64,000 bases of DNA from the NCBI GenBank assembly GCA_017942165.1, contig JAGKSB010000005.1, forward strand, positions 62,001 to 126,000, written 5' to 3'. This DNA comes from Rhinopithecimicrobium faecis (GTDB lineage Bacteria > Bacteroidota > Bacteroidia > Sphingobacteriales > Sphingobacteriaceae). Positions within the stretch are counted from its first letter, which is position 1. Each line of letters starts with the position of its first letter. Position numbers and translations under genes: made by a program. The notes under the pieces were generated by a model. The model did not search any database, was not told the origin of the DNA, and saw nothing but the letters and a program-made list of their open reading frames with translations. Of the stretch, positions 35,491 to 44,365 are shown in pieces.

Positions 35491-37119
35491 ATGGAAAAAT
35501 TAAATCTGCTAATTATTGACGACAAAATTGAGAACGTTATCAGTTTAACAGCGCTATTAGAGGAGATTGACAATCTGAATATCCTTAGTACGACAGATCC
35601 AAATGAGGCCTTACGCATCTGCTGGAAAGAGAATATTTCTATTGCTTTAGTCGATGTACAGATGCCTAATATCAATGGATTTGAATTTGTATCCATGCTT
35701 AAAGGAAATCCGAAGACAAACCATATTATCGCAATTATGGTTACAGCAATCTCTAAAGAAGACAAATACCTACTGCAAGGGTTGAACTCTGGCGCAGTAG
35801 ATTATTTATATAAACCCCTAAATACCGCAATTACAATCGCTAAGGTTAGATCCTTTATGCAGCAGGTATTTACACAACAGGAAATTCAAGCGAAGAATAT
35901 ACAACTTGAAGAGTCTAAAATTGAACTTATTCAAGCCAAAGAAGAGTCCGAGCTGGCAAGAAAATCTAAGGAATTATTTCTGGCAAATATGAGTCATGAA
36001 ATTCGCACCCCGATTAATGGGATTATAGGGATTTCGCAAATGCTTAAAAATTCCCACGTCAGTGAGGAACAAACGGACTGGATCCAACGGCTGGAATCTG
36101 CCTCCCAAGATTTATTGACGATTATAAATGATATCCTCGATATTTCTAAGATTGACTCCGGCATGATGAAAATAGAAAATGACACCTTCTCTCTTCACGA
36201 TCTTTCCGATGAGCTATACAATCTCTTTTACCATAAAGCACAGCATAAAAAACTGAACTTTAGCATAAAAATTGATGAGCATATTTCAAGTTATATTATC
36301 TCAGATTTAATACGCCTGAAGCAGATACTGATAAACTTTATTGCCAATAGCATTAAATTTACGGCCCAAGGGTCCGTATCCCTAACCATTGAGCTGCTTG
36401 CAAAAAACAACGTTAAATCACATCTGAAGTTTACAGTAAAAGATACCGGTATCGGTATCCCTACAGAATCTTTAACGAAGATATTCCTTGCTTTTGAGCA
36501 AGCTGAAGAAGGCATCACCCGGAAATTTGGAGGCACAGGTCTAGGTCTAGCGATCGTACAGAAGCTGGCTAATCTATTTGGTGGAAAAGTCGTTGCCAAA
36601 AGTGACTATGGAAAAGGCTCAGAATTCTCCTTTGAATGCTGGTTTGATACCACCGACCAATTCGAGAAGACGGCGCCCAAGAAAGCACTTTATTCGGAGT
36701 TACCAAAATTTGAAAATCTCAAAGTTTTAATTGCCGAAGACAATGAACTCAACTCCTTTATGTTGACAAATATCTTGAAAACTTGGAACTGCGAAGTAGC
36801 AATTGCTTGTAACGGGAAAATAGCTTTAGACTATTTAAAAAAGGAGTACTTTGACCTTGTTATGATGGACACCCATATGCCTATTCTCTCGGGGATAGAG
36901 GCTATCAAACAAATTCGCTCCCTATCAGACCCCGCTATCAGAGATATTGCTATCATCACTATTTCTGCGTCTGTGATGCTTTCTGAGCAACAAGAAGCCT
37001 TGGAAATTGGAGCTGATCAAGTTATCGGAAAACCATTTGATCCGCTGCAACTGTATGCAATGATTCAGAAAGTGCTATTTGATAAAAAAGGAATAAAACC
37101 CTTAACAATTGACAATTAA
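35491..37119 (+). CDS. Soluble hybrid histidine kinase (receiver-kinase-receiver)
   Basis: A 542-residue cytoplasmic kinase without membrane segments. Order: N-terminal receiver (Asp55 in LVDVQMPNING), coiled linker (about 125-155), HisKA with His169 (NMSHEIRTPING), HATPase (DTGIGIPTES; GGTGLGLAIVQ) and C-terminal receiver (Asp460 in MMDTHMPILSG). With a receiver at the front, its kinase may be switched by phosphate coming from the big membrane kinase. It is the last gene of the operon. The 44 bases to azurin carry no terminator. Confidence 0.93.
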   Translation: MEKLNLLIIDDKIENVISLTALLEEIDNLNILSTTDPNEALRICWKENISIALVDVQMPNINGFEFVSMLKGNPKTNHIIAIMVTAISKEDKYLLQGLNSGAVDYLYKPLNTAITIAKVRSFMQQVFTQQEIQAKNIQLEESKIELIQAKEESELARKSKELFLANMSHEIRTPINGIIGISQMLKNSHVSEEQTDWIQRLESASQDLLTIINDILDISKIDSGMMKIENDTFSLHDLSDELYNLFYHKAQHKKLNFSIKIDEHISSYIISDLIRLKQILINFIANSIKFTAQGSVSLTIELLAKNNVKSHLKFTVKDTGIGIPTESLTKIFLAFEQAEEGITRKFGGTGLGLAIVQKLANLFGGKVVAKSDYGKGSEFSFECWFDTTDQFEKTAPKKALYSELPKFENLKVLIAEDNELNSFMLTNILKTWNCEVAIACNGKIALDYLKKEYFDLVMMDTHMPILSGIEAIKQIRSLSDPAIRDIAIITISASVMLSEQQEALEIGADQVIGKPFDPLQLYAMIQKVLFDKKGIKPLTIDN

Positions 37120-37163
37120 ATACAAATTTAATGTATATTAGTATGCAACTTATACAATAAACG

Positions 37164-37688
37164 ATGAATAAAATATTTGTAGCTCCACTTCTAGCATTAG
37201 CTATTTCTTTTTCCTCTTGTGGAGGGAATAACGATGCCAAATCGACTGCTGACAGTAGCAGCGCGGCGACGGAAACTGTTGTAGAAACCGTGCCTGGCAT
37301 TGAAAATATTGAACTTACAAACTCCCTTTCCTTAGCTGGAAATGACGCGATGAAGTTCGATAAAGAATTATTTCGTGTAAAAGCGGGTGAGCCTGTAACA
37401 TTAACACTCACAAATACGGGCTCAATGCCGAAAGAGTCCATGGGACATAACGTTGTTATTTTGAAATCAGGTACTGACTTAGCAGCATTTGGTGGCGAAG
37501 CTGTATCTGCAGCGGCAGATGAATATATTCCTAAAACTTCGTCTTCATCAATCGTAGCACATTCCAAACTTTTAGGTCCAGGAGAGTCTGATAAAATTAC
37601 ATTTACACTGGAGAAAGGTGTCTATCCTTTCCTATGCAGCTTCCCAGGTCATTACGGCGTAATGCAAGGTAAGATCGTTGCTGAATAA
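37164..37688 (+). CDS. Azurin-like cupredoxin lipoprotein
   Basis: A type 1 blue copper protein for periplasmic electron transfer. 174 residues: lipoprotein-type signal (LALAISFSSC, lipid anchor on the Cys), a low-complexity Ser/Ala/Thr linker to about residue 45, then the azurin fold. Copper ligands are His95 (MGHNVVIL), Cys158, His163 and Met167 (FLCSFPGHYGVM). The linker would tether azurin to the membrane while letting it move. No cytochrome or oxidase genes are near. A very long hairpin follows. Confidence 0.93.
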   Translation: MNKIFVAPLLALAISFSSCGGNNDAKSTADSSSAATETVVETVPGIENIELTNSLSLAGNDAMKFDKELFRVKAGEPVTLTLTNTGSMPKESMGHNVVILKSGTDLAAFGGEAVSAAADEYIPKTSSSSIVAHSKLLGPGESDKITFTLEKGVYPFLCSFPGHYGVMQGKIVAE

Positions 37689-37708
37689 TAAGCTTTTAAC
37701 ATTATAAT

Positions 37709-37773
37709 AGAGATCCTCGTGGAAAGTCTTTAAGAAGTAACATACTTTTTAAAGACTTTCCACGAGGATCTCT
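37709..37773. terminator. Very long hairpin after the azurin gene
   Basis: A perfect 25-bp stem: AGAGATCCTCGTGGAAAGTC continues to 37733 and pairs with 37749-37773. The 15-base loop can itself pair (AAGTA with TACTT), so almost the whole 65 bases are double-stranded. A short T run follows. Probably a terminator, but longer than needed. Confidence 0.75.
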
Positions 37774-37858
37774 TTATCATTTTAGGGGATATTTTCCAAA
37801 GTAGATCATTTTGCGTAATATTTTAAGAAATATTACCGAGAGAAGAAGTAATAATCCT

Positions 37859-37866
37859 TAACTTTG
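37859..37866 (+). promoter_or_regulatory. -7 box of the first lpd gene
   Basis: TAACTTTG, full match to TAnnTTTG, 23 bases before the ATG; no TTG at the -33 distance. Confidence 0.45.
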
Positions 37867-37889
37867 TTGCGAAAATAAAAACGTAATCC

Positions 37890-39296
37890 ATGCAATACGA
37901 CGTAATAGTAATTGGTAGTGGTCCAGGCGGGTATGTAGCAGCAATCCGTTGTGCACAATTAGGCTTAAAAACAGCCGTAATCGAGAAATACAATACTTTT
38001 GGTGGAACTTGTTTAAATGTGGGTTGTATCCCATCTAAAGCATTATTAGATTCCTCAGAGCATTTTCACAATGCAGCGCATACTTTTGACGCACACGGTA
38101 TAAGTTTAGAGAACTTATCAGTGGACGTACCAAAAATGATCGCACGTAAAGATGATGTAATCAATCAAAATACTGCAGGTATCACTTATTTATTCAAAAA
38201 AAATAAAATTGATACCTTCCAAGGTTTAGGTTCCTTCGTAGACAAAAACACCATCAAAATCACGAAAGATGATGGTACATCAGAACAAATAACTACTAAA
38301 AATGTAATTATCGCTACAGGTTCAAAACCGACAGCTTTACCATTCTTACCAGTAGATAAAAAACGTATTATTACTTCTACGGAAGCATTAAATTTACAAG
38401 AAGTTCCGAAACACTTAATCGTTATCGGTGGTGGTGTAATCGGTCTTGAATTGGGTTCTGTATACGCACGTTTAGGAGCGAAAGTTTCTGTTGTAGAATA
38501 TGCAAAATCTATTATCGGCACAATGGACGCTGGCCTAGGAAAAGAATTACAACGTGTTTTAAAGAAATCTTTAAACATGGAATTCTTCACAGGTCACAAA
38601 GTTACTGGTGCCACTGCAGCTGGTGAGGTAGTCACTGTGACAGCAGAAAATGCCAAAGGTGAACTAGTATCTTTAGAAGGTGATTACTGTATCGTTGCCG
38701 TAGGTCGTAGCGCTTATTCAGAAGGCTTAGGCTTAGAGAATATCGGAATTACAGTGGAAGAACGTGGTAAGAAAATTACTGTTAACGATCATTTAGAAAC
38801 AATCGTACCAGGTGTTTATGCCATTGGTGATGTTGTTAAAGGTGCTATGTTAGCGCATAAAGCTGAAGATGAAGGTATCTTTGTCGCTGAATTAATCGCA
38901 GGTCAAAAACCACATATCGATTATAATTTAATCCCAGGTGTAGTATATACATGGCCTGAAGTTGCTTCTGTAGGTAAGACTGAAGAGCAATTAAAAGAAG
39001 AGGGCAAAAAATATAAAACAGGATCATTCTCATTTAAAGCTTCTGGACGTGCTAAAGCTTCCATGGATACTGATGGTTTTGTCAAAGTACTAGCGGATGC
39101 TGAAACGGATGAAGTCTTAGGTGTTCATATGATTGGCCCACGTGCGGCAGATATGATTGCTGAAGCTGTAGTAGCAATGGAATTCAGAGCTTCGGCAGAA
39201 GACATCGCAAGAATCTGTCACGCTCACCCAACATATACAGAAGCGCTTAAAGAAGCCGCTTTAGCAGCGACAGCAAACCGCGCAATTCACGCTTAA
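37890..39296 (+). CDS. lpdA: Dihydrolipoyl dehydrogenase, paralogue 1
   Basis: E3 flavoenzyme that reoxidises dihydrolipoamide of 2-oxoacid dehydrogenases and the glycine cleavage system with NAD+. 468 residues with FAD motif VIGSGPGGYVAA, redox disulfide Cys41/Cys46 (GGTCLNVGCIPSKALL), NAD motif VIGGGVIGLELGSVYARLG, a second FAD block (VYAIGDVVKG) and the active-site His-Glu (HAHPTYTEALKEA). It is transcribed alone. A second E3 lies 1.1 kb downstream. Very even codon use suggests high expression. Confidence 0.95.
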   Translation: MQYDVIVIGSGPGGYVAAIRCAQLGLKTAVIEKYNTFGGTCLNVGCIPSKALLDSSEHFHNAAHTFDAHGISLENLSVDVPKMIARKDDVINQNTAGITYLFKKNKIDTFQGLGSFVDKNTIKITKDDGTSEQITTKNVIIATGSKPTALPFLPVDKKRIITSTEALNLQEVPKHLIVIGGGVIGLELGSVYARLGAKVSVVEYAKSIIGTMDAGLGKELQRVLKKSLNMEFFTGHKVTGATAAGEVVTVTAENAKGELVSLEGDYCIVAVGRSAYSEGLGLENIGITVEERGKKITVNDHLETIVPGVYAIGDVVKGAMLAHKAEDEGIFVAELIAGQKPHIDYNLIPGVVYTWPEVASVGKTEEQLKEEGKKYKTGSFSFKASGRAKASMDTDGFVKVLADAETDEVLGVHMIGPRAADMIAEAVVAMEFRASAEDIARICHAHPTYTEALKEAALAATANRAIHA

Positions 39297-39340
39297 TACT
39301 TGCTGAGAGAAAACCTGATTTTCTTGATAAACTTTTTAGT

Positions 39341-39376
39341 AACAAAGGGTAACCGCATAGTAAGCTACCCTTTGTT
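39341..39376 (+). terminator. Terminator of lpd paralogue 1
   Basis: AACAAAGGGTA (39341-39351) pairs with TACCCTTTGTT (39366-39376) around a 14-base loop. Confidence 0.7.
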
Positions 39377-39400
39377 ACTTATTACTTGATCAACCTATCC

Positions 39401-39808
39401 ATGAATTTTTATACTAGAAAATGGGTAAAACCTGAGGATCTAAATCCCAATGGTTCGCTCTTTGGAGGAACACTTCTACGTTGGATCGATGAAGAGGCTG
39501 TCATCTATGCCATTGTCCAACTTGGAAACCCAAAAGTCGTAACAAAATATATCTCGGAGATAAATTTTGTTAACTCGGCAAAACAAGGGGATATCCTTGA
39601 AATGGGAATAGAGGCAATAGCCTTTGGTCGCACCTCCCTAACCATGCGTTGCGAAGTCCGCAATAAGATCACCAGAAAAACGATTCTTTCTATCGATCAG
39701 CTGGTATTCGTAAACTTAAATGAAGAAGGTATACCTGCACCTCACGGTAAGACAGAAATTACCTATGCTTATATTGGTATTGAAAAAACTAAAAATGGGA
39801 ATGATTAA
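39401..39808 (+). CDS. Acyl-CoA thioesterase (hotdog fold), short form
   Basis: A 135-residue single hotdog domain of the acyl-CoA thioesterase group. It starts MNFYTRKWVKPEDLNPNGSL and continues with FGGTLLRWIDEEAVIYA, the family active-site segment, then SEINFVNSAKQGDILEMG. I use ATG 39401 rather than a TTG five codons upstream, because the latter adds residues outside the domain. The stop codon lies in the loop of the terminator hairpin. The substrate chain length is not predictable. Confidence 0.88.
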   Translation: MNFYTRKWVKPEDLNPNGSLFGGTLLRWIDEEAVIYAIVQLGNPKVVTKYISEINFVNSAKQGDILEMGIEAIAFGRTSLTMRCEVRNKITRKTILSIDQLVFVNLNEEGIPAPHGKTEITYAYIGIEKTKNGND

Positions 39809-39823
39809 TCATTCCCATTTTTT
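39791..39823. terminator. Bidirectional terminator containing a stop codon
   Basis: AAAAATGGGAATGATTAATC with GATTAATCATTCCCATTTTT: the stop TAA (39806-39808) of the thioesterase is in the hairpin tip. It also faces the convergent DUF3817 gene. Confidence 0.85.
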
Positions 39824-39824
39824 A

Positions 39825-40100
39825 TTACTTTTTCTTCAAATCTTTCTCCACCCAAAAAGGCATAAAAGGAACAAAAGATGCTGCTAAATAAATCAACCCT
39901 CGCTTCATTTCCCACTTATATTCTGACCAACAAATAAGCAGTGCTATCACATAGATAATAAATAAAAATCCATGAATTGAGCCTGCTATTTTTACAGCAT
40001 CGGGAATGTCTGCAAAATACTTTAAAGGCATAGCTAAACAAAATAATAACACAGTGGAAATTCCCTCCCACAAAGCGATTTGACGAAATATTCTAAGCAT
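39825..40100 (-). CDS. DUF3817 integral membrane protein
   Basis: A 91-residue protein with three predicted membrane helices (about 5-25, 36-57 and 68-82). It carries the family features LRIFRQIALWEGISTVLLF, GSIHGFLFIIYVIAL and AASFVPFMPFWVEKDLKKK. DUF3817 proteins are small membrane proteins of unknown function, also found as a domain near other transporters. It is monocistronic. Confidence 0.87.
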   Translation of the reverse strand: MLRIFRQIALWEGISTVLLFCLAMPLKYFADIPDAVKIAGSIHGFLFIIYVIALLICWSEYKWEMKRGLIYLAASFVPFMPFWVEKDLKKK

Positions 40101-40281
40101 AATATTTTTACTAAATAGGCATTTTTTACAACCTCAAAAGTAAGAAATTAAAACCCTATTTAACCCTTTAAGAAGTAGGTTTGACTATTTATTGACATGT
40201 CCTCCAAGAAGAGCCCCTTTAATTATTAAGAACAGCCAAATTATTGCAACTTTGCATACCTTTCGATTAAGAAAATTTATG

Positions 40282-40289
40282 TACTTTTG
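40282..40289 (+). promoter_or_regulatory. -7 box upstream of lpd paralogue 2
   Basis: TACTTTTG, full match to TAnnTTTG, giving a leader of about 65-70 bases. A second, weaker box (CAACTTTG) lies near 40247-40254. Nothing else is recognised in the 260-base gap. Confidence 0.4.
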
Positions 40290-40360
40290 GGAAGCTACTA
40301 GGAAAGATAGACATGTATCTCCCTAAATTTTAATCCAAAGACAGAAATAAAATATTGTAT

Positions 40361-41749
40361 ATGAATTACGACATCATTGTAATCGGTAGTGGTCCAGGTG
40401 GCTATGTTGCTGCGATTAGAGCCTCACAATTAGGTTTTAAAACAGCAATTATAGAGCGTGAATCTTTAGGTGGAATTTGCCTAAACTGGGGTTGTATTCC
40501 GACTAAAGCGTTATTAAAAAGTGCACAAGTTTTCGAATATTTAAACCATGCCGAAGATTACGGTATTAAAGTGCAAGGTGGTGAAGCAGATTTTGATGCG
40601 ATTGTAAAAAGAAGCCGCGGTGTGGCTGAAGGCATGAGCAAAGGGATTCAGTTCTTAATGAAAAAGAACAAAATCGACGTAATCATGGGTACTGCGAAAA
40701 TTAAAAAAGGTGGTAAGATTGACGTTAAATCAGCAGATGGCTCAACAAAAGAATATACAGCTAAACATACCATCTTAGCAACAGGTGCACGCTCTCGTGA
40801 GTTACCTAACTTACCGCAAGATGGAAAGAAAATTATTGGATACCGCCAGGCGATGACTTTACCAAACCAACCTAAATCAATGGTTGTAGTAGGTTCAGGT
40901 GCTATAGGTGTGGAATTTGCTTATTTCTATAACGCTATTGGTACGAAAGTGACCATCGTTGAGTTTATGGATCGCATCGTTCCTGTTGAAGATGAAGAAA
41001 TCTCTAAACAATTAGAAAAAAGCTTGAAAAAAGCGGGTATAAATATCCTTACGAATGCAGAAGTGCAGTCTGTAGATACAAGTGCTGAGCTTTCAAAAGT
41101 TCAAATAAAAACAGCAAAAGGTACCGAAGTAATTGAAGCTGAAATCGTATTATCTGCGGTAGGTATTATGCCAAATATCGAAAACTTAGGTTTAGAAGAA
41201 GTTGGCGTGAAGACTGAACGTGGCCGTGTTGTCGTAGATGATTTCTACAAGACATCGATTGAAGGCGTATATGCTATTGGAGATATCGTTAAAGGGCAAT
41301 CTTTAGCTCACGTAGCTTCTGCGGAAGGTATTACCTGTGTCGAAAAAATTAAAGGTCTTCATGTAGATCCAATCGACTATAACAATATCCCAGGCTGTAC
41401 TTACAGCTCTCCGGAAGTTGCTTCTGTAGGTTATACGGAGAAAGCGGCTAAGGAAGCAGGCTATGAAATTAAAGTCGGTAAATTCCCATTCTCAGCTTCA
41501 GGAAAAGCTTCGGCTTCTGGCGCTAAAGACGGTTTTGTGAAAGTTATCTTTGATGCGAAATATGGCGAGTTCTTAGGAGCACACTTAATAGGCGCAAATG
41601 TAACGGAAATGATTGCCGAAATTGTCGTAGCTAGAAAATTGGAAACTACAGGACATGAAATGATTAAAGCTATTCATCCACACCCAACTATGAGTGAGGC
41701 TATAATGGAAGCTTGTGCAGATGCTTATGGTGAAGTTATTCACTTATAA
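40361..41749 (+). CDS. lpdA: Dihydrolipoyl dehydrogenase, paralogue 2
   Basis: A second E3 enzyme of 462 residues, using ATG 40361 over a TTG two codons upstream. FAD motif VIGSGPGGYVAA, redox Cys40/Cys45 (GGICLNWGCIPTKALL), NAD motif VVVGSGAIGVEFAYFYNAIG and active-site His in IHPHPTMSEAIME. The CLNWGC form differs from CLNVGC of paralogue 1. In this family that usually separates the pyruvate-dehydrogenase-type E3 from the one serving 2-oxoglutarate dehydrogenase or glycine cleavage, but which is which is not decided here. Confidence 0.95.
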   Translation: MNYDIIVIGSGPGGYVAAIRASQLGFKTAIIERESLGGICLNWGCIPTKALLKSAQVFEYLNHAEDYGIKVQGGEADFDAIVKRSRGVAEGMSKGIQFLMKKNKIDVIMGTAKIKKGGKIDVKSADGSTKEYTAKHTILATGARSRELPNLPQDGKKIIGYRQAMTLPNQPKSMVVVGSGAIGVEFAYFYNAIGTKVTIVEFMDRIVPVEDEEISKQLEKSLKKAGINILTNAEVQSVDTSAELSKVQIKTAKGTEVIEAEIVLSAVGIMPNIENLGLEEVGVKTERGRVVVDDFYKTSIEGVYAIGDIVKGQSLAHVASAEGITCVEKIKGLHVDPIDYNNIPGCTYSSPEVASVGYTEKAAKEAGYEIKVGKFPFSASGKASASGAKDGFVKVIFDAKYGEFLGAHLIGANVTEMIAEIVVARKLETTGHEMIKAIHPHPTMSEAIMEACADAYGEVIHL

Positions 41750-41768
41750 CAGCCCCCTGCAACCCTAT

Positions 41769-41804
41769 AAAAAAAAGCTGAAGGAAATTCCTTCAGCTTT
41801 TTTT
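41769..41804. terminator. Bidirectional terminator between lpd 2 and the LacI gene
   Basis: A run, AGCTGAAGGAA with TTCCTTCAGCT and a T run: a symmetrical hairpin between convergent genes. Confidence 0.92.
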
Positions 41805-41811
41805 ATGTTTC

Positions 41812-42822
41812 TTATTTCATGATTAAGCGGGACTTCAGCACGAAATGTGCTGCAGGAAGCGCCTCTCCTTTATTATTTAAGATGGAAAATAGAATCTCTG
41901 CAGCCTTTTTCCCTTGCTCACCTGGAAACTGCTCAATAGAACCCATGGGAGGATTTTCCATATACTGCCATAAGGGGTAGTTTGCATAAGAGATAAAATG
42001 AATATCCTGATTTAAAATTAACCCCCGCTCCCGTGCACATTTCATAATGTCCAAGGTCACAAAATCATTAAAGGAAATTACTGCCGAAGGACGATCTGCT
42101 AAGGAGCATAAGATATTCATCGCATCTTCATTACTCTTGGAAGTAAGATCCGTGTGAACAATATATTTTTCATCGAAAGAGATCTTATTTCTACTCAATG
42201 CGGAGACAAAAGCATTCTTACGTTCCGCAGAAGCAAACAATAATTCAGGCCCATTAATTAAAGCAATTTTTTGATGTCCACGTTCGACAAAAGCATCAAT
42301 TGCTTCAGCCATGCCTGTGGAAAGATTACATTCGACCTTATTTACATCGGGTATCGCAGGTACACAATCGAAAAATACAATGGGAATTCCAGCTTCTTTA
42401 AGTTTTGTTATAAACTCAAAATCACGCGTATTTTTACCTATTGACATTAACACACCATCAACACGGTGTGATTTAAAGGTTTTTAAGATATGCAGCTCTC
42501 TCTCCGCATCATCCAGCGATTGCCCCATGATAACAGTGTATTTATGGTCGCTGGCAACATTTTCAATTTCTGAAATTGCCGAGGAGAAAAAAGGTTCTGA
42601 TAAGCTCGGAAGGACGACACCAATGGTGAATGTCTTGCGCTGTTTAAAAAAGATCGCTGTCTGATTAGGCTCATAATTCAACTCTTTGGCCATATTCTTA
42701 ACACGCATAGTAGTTACTAGGCCTATACTTGGATGATCATTAAGCGCGCGTGAAACCGTTGATGGTGATATTTTAAGCTTCTTTGCAATTTCTTTTATAG
42801 TCGTTGGCTTGACCTCTTTCAT
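41812..42822 (-). CDS. LacI-family transcriptional regulator
   Basis: A 336-residue repressor-type protein: N-terminal helix-turn-helix and hinge (TIKEIAKKLKISPSTVSRAL, NYEPN) and a periplasmic-binding-protein-like effector domain (TIGVVLPSLSEPFFSSAISE). LacI proteins normally control sugar uptake genes, but no carbohydrate gene is adjacent. Upstream lies the S41 protease operon on the same strand (62 bases), downstream a convergent lpd gene. Targets are therefore elsewhere, or it controls itself. Confidence 0.93.
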   Translation of the reverse strand: MKEVKPTTIKEIAKKLKISPSTVSRALNDHPSIGLVTTMRVKNMAKELNYEPNQTAIFFKQRKTFTIGVVLPSLSEPFFSSAISEIENVASDHKYTVIMGQSLDDAERELHILKTFKSHRVDGVLMSIGKNTRDFEFITKLKEAGIPIVFFDCVPAIPDVNKVECNLSTGMAEAIDAFVERGHQKIALINGPELLFASAERKNAFVSALSRNKISFDEKYIVHTDLTSKSNEDAMNILCSLADRPSAVISFNDFVTLDIMKCARERGLILNQDIHFISYANYPLWQYMENPPMGSIEQFPGEQGKKAAEILFSILNNKGEALPAAHFVLKSRLIMK

Positions 42823-42884
42823 AGTTAGTCCTTAATGTTAAGTAAAAATAACATTTTTATTTGGAAGCGATTCAAATAAGCGGC

Positions 42885-44360
42885 TTATTTTTTCTTTAAA
42901 ATAAACATATCTCTATTCAATCGTTTGTGTTGAATAAGTTTTATCGACTGATCTCCACTAGAAGCACCACGCGAAGCGGCATTTGCGCTGCTAGCGCTGT
43001 AATAACTCCCCGTTTGTATGTGACTAATGGCTTGTTTAATCATTCCTTCCTCGGGATCGCCAAAGTCTTTAAAGAAATCCTCCCTCGCATTCGTCTTATT
43101 AGCAACTAAACCATTGAAATAATCCGAATTCCCTTGGCTATTTGTTAACTGAAAGGAAGTAACAAAAATTTCAGCCTTCTTGTCTACCAGAGATTGCCCA
43201 AAGAAGCCTACAGGTTTTCCATAGGTACGCCCATTATTCGTAGCTACGAGTTGTACATCCATATAAGGACTCAAGGAGTTTATTAATAATTCCGAAGAAG
43301 AGGCGGTAGAATTTGTTACTAGAAAATATACTCGAGGCAAATTTAAAGCATTTGTTTTCACAAAATACTCGGTAGCAAAAGATGCTTTAAAAGCAGCGCT
43401 CGAACTTAGGAAATTATTTGTTTTATAGGTAAACATAAGCTGCTTATCTGCAGATTTAGGCGCGATTTTATTCGCTAAGAAGGCCGCAGTATTTACAATA
43501 CCGCCACCATTATAACGTAAATCTACAATAAGCTCTTGTATATTATTCGATTGAAATTTATCAAAGATGGCATCAAATTGTTGACGCATATAATTGGGGT
43601 TCTGAGCAGTACCGACATCGACAAATGAGTTAAAGGCTAAATAGCCTACAGCTAGCTCCGGCCCTGAATTCTTAGTCAGCCGAAATACAGTATCACTGAG
43701 CACAGGTTCTGTCTGATAGATACTACGTGTCAATTGTTTGCTGGATTGAATACCGCCACGATCTTTAACTACAAGCGCTAAGTTGGCCCCGGCAAAGGCA
43801 TCAAAGATATAGTCGAAATTTTGTGCTGCCTGCGTTGTGTAAGAAAGGTTGGCATTACCATTGATGCTGGTAATTTGAAAACCCCTTTTTAGGGAAGCAC
43901 GATCTGCTGGCGAGCCAACATCCACCATGCTAACATAAAGATCTTGCCCGATATAACTTACATGAATCCCCATCCCTAAGGTATTACCGGCTTGTAATTC
44001 GGAACTTACAGTTCCATCTCTATCTAGAAAACTAAAGCGATCGATGGGTCGACCATTATTTACAGGAGTCTGCCCTATTAAAAAATTGAGGACATCTTCA
44101 GCCGTTTTATAATTAGTTGAAAACTTTCGCAAGTCGAAAGCCCCATTGACAACGGTAGGGGCCGTTAAGGAAGGGCTCCAAAGTGAATATAAATACGTGT
44201 AATAATACACCGAGTCCTTTAATAAATCTTCATTAGAATCATTAATATCCGTCTCCGTCTCTCGAGGGATCGTTTCTCGATCAATAATAGGGTCCTTCTT
44301 ACAGCTGTAAATTACGAAGACAACACTGAAGATGAGGGCGATATTAAAAATTCTTTTCAT
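42885..44360 (-). CDS. S41-family C-terminal processing protease, lipoprotein
   Basis: A 491-residue exported serine protease. The signal (IFNIALIFSVVFVIYSC) ends in a lipoprotein Cys. A helical N-terminal domain follows, then a PDZ domain (about 115-200; MGIHVSYIGQDLYVSMVDVG) and the S41 catalytic domain (ELIVDLRYNGGGIVNTAAF; TNSTASSSELLINSL with the nucleophile Ser). The Lys of the Ser-Lys dyad is probably in RTYGKPVG. It is the last gene of the lolD operon (5 bases after the HAD-like gene). The C-terminal 50 residues are Ser/Ala-rich. Confidence 0.9.
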   Translation of the reverse strand: MKRIFNIALIFSVVFVIYSCKKDPIIDRETIPRETETDINDSNEDLLKDSVYYYTYLYSLWSPSLTAPTVVNGAFDLRKFSTNYKTAEDVLNFLIGQTPVNNGRPIDRFSFLDRDGTVSSELQAGNTLGMGIHVSYIGQDLYVSMVDVGSPADRASLKRGFQITSINGNANLSYTTQAAQNFDYIFDAFAGANLALVVKDRGGIQSSKQLTRSIYQTEPVLSDTVFRLTKNSGPELAVGYLAFNSFVDVGTAQNPNYMRQQFDAIFDKFQSNNIQELIVDLRYNGGGIVNTAAFLANKIAPKSADKQLMFTYKTNNFLSSSAAFKASFATEYFVKTNALNLPRVYFLVTNSTASSSELLINSLSPYMDVQLVATNNGRTYGKPVGFFGQSLVDKKAEIFVTSFQLTNSQGNSDYFNGLVANKTNAREDFFKDFGDPEEGMIKQAISHIQTGSYYSASSANAASRGASSGDQSIKLIQHKRLNRDMFILKKK

Positions 44361-44365
44361 ATTTA

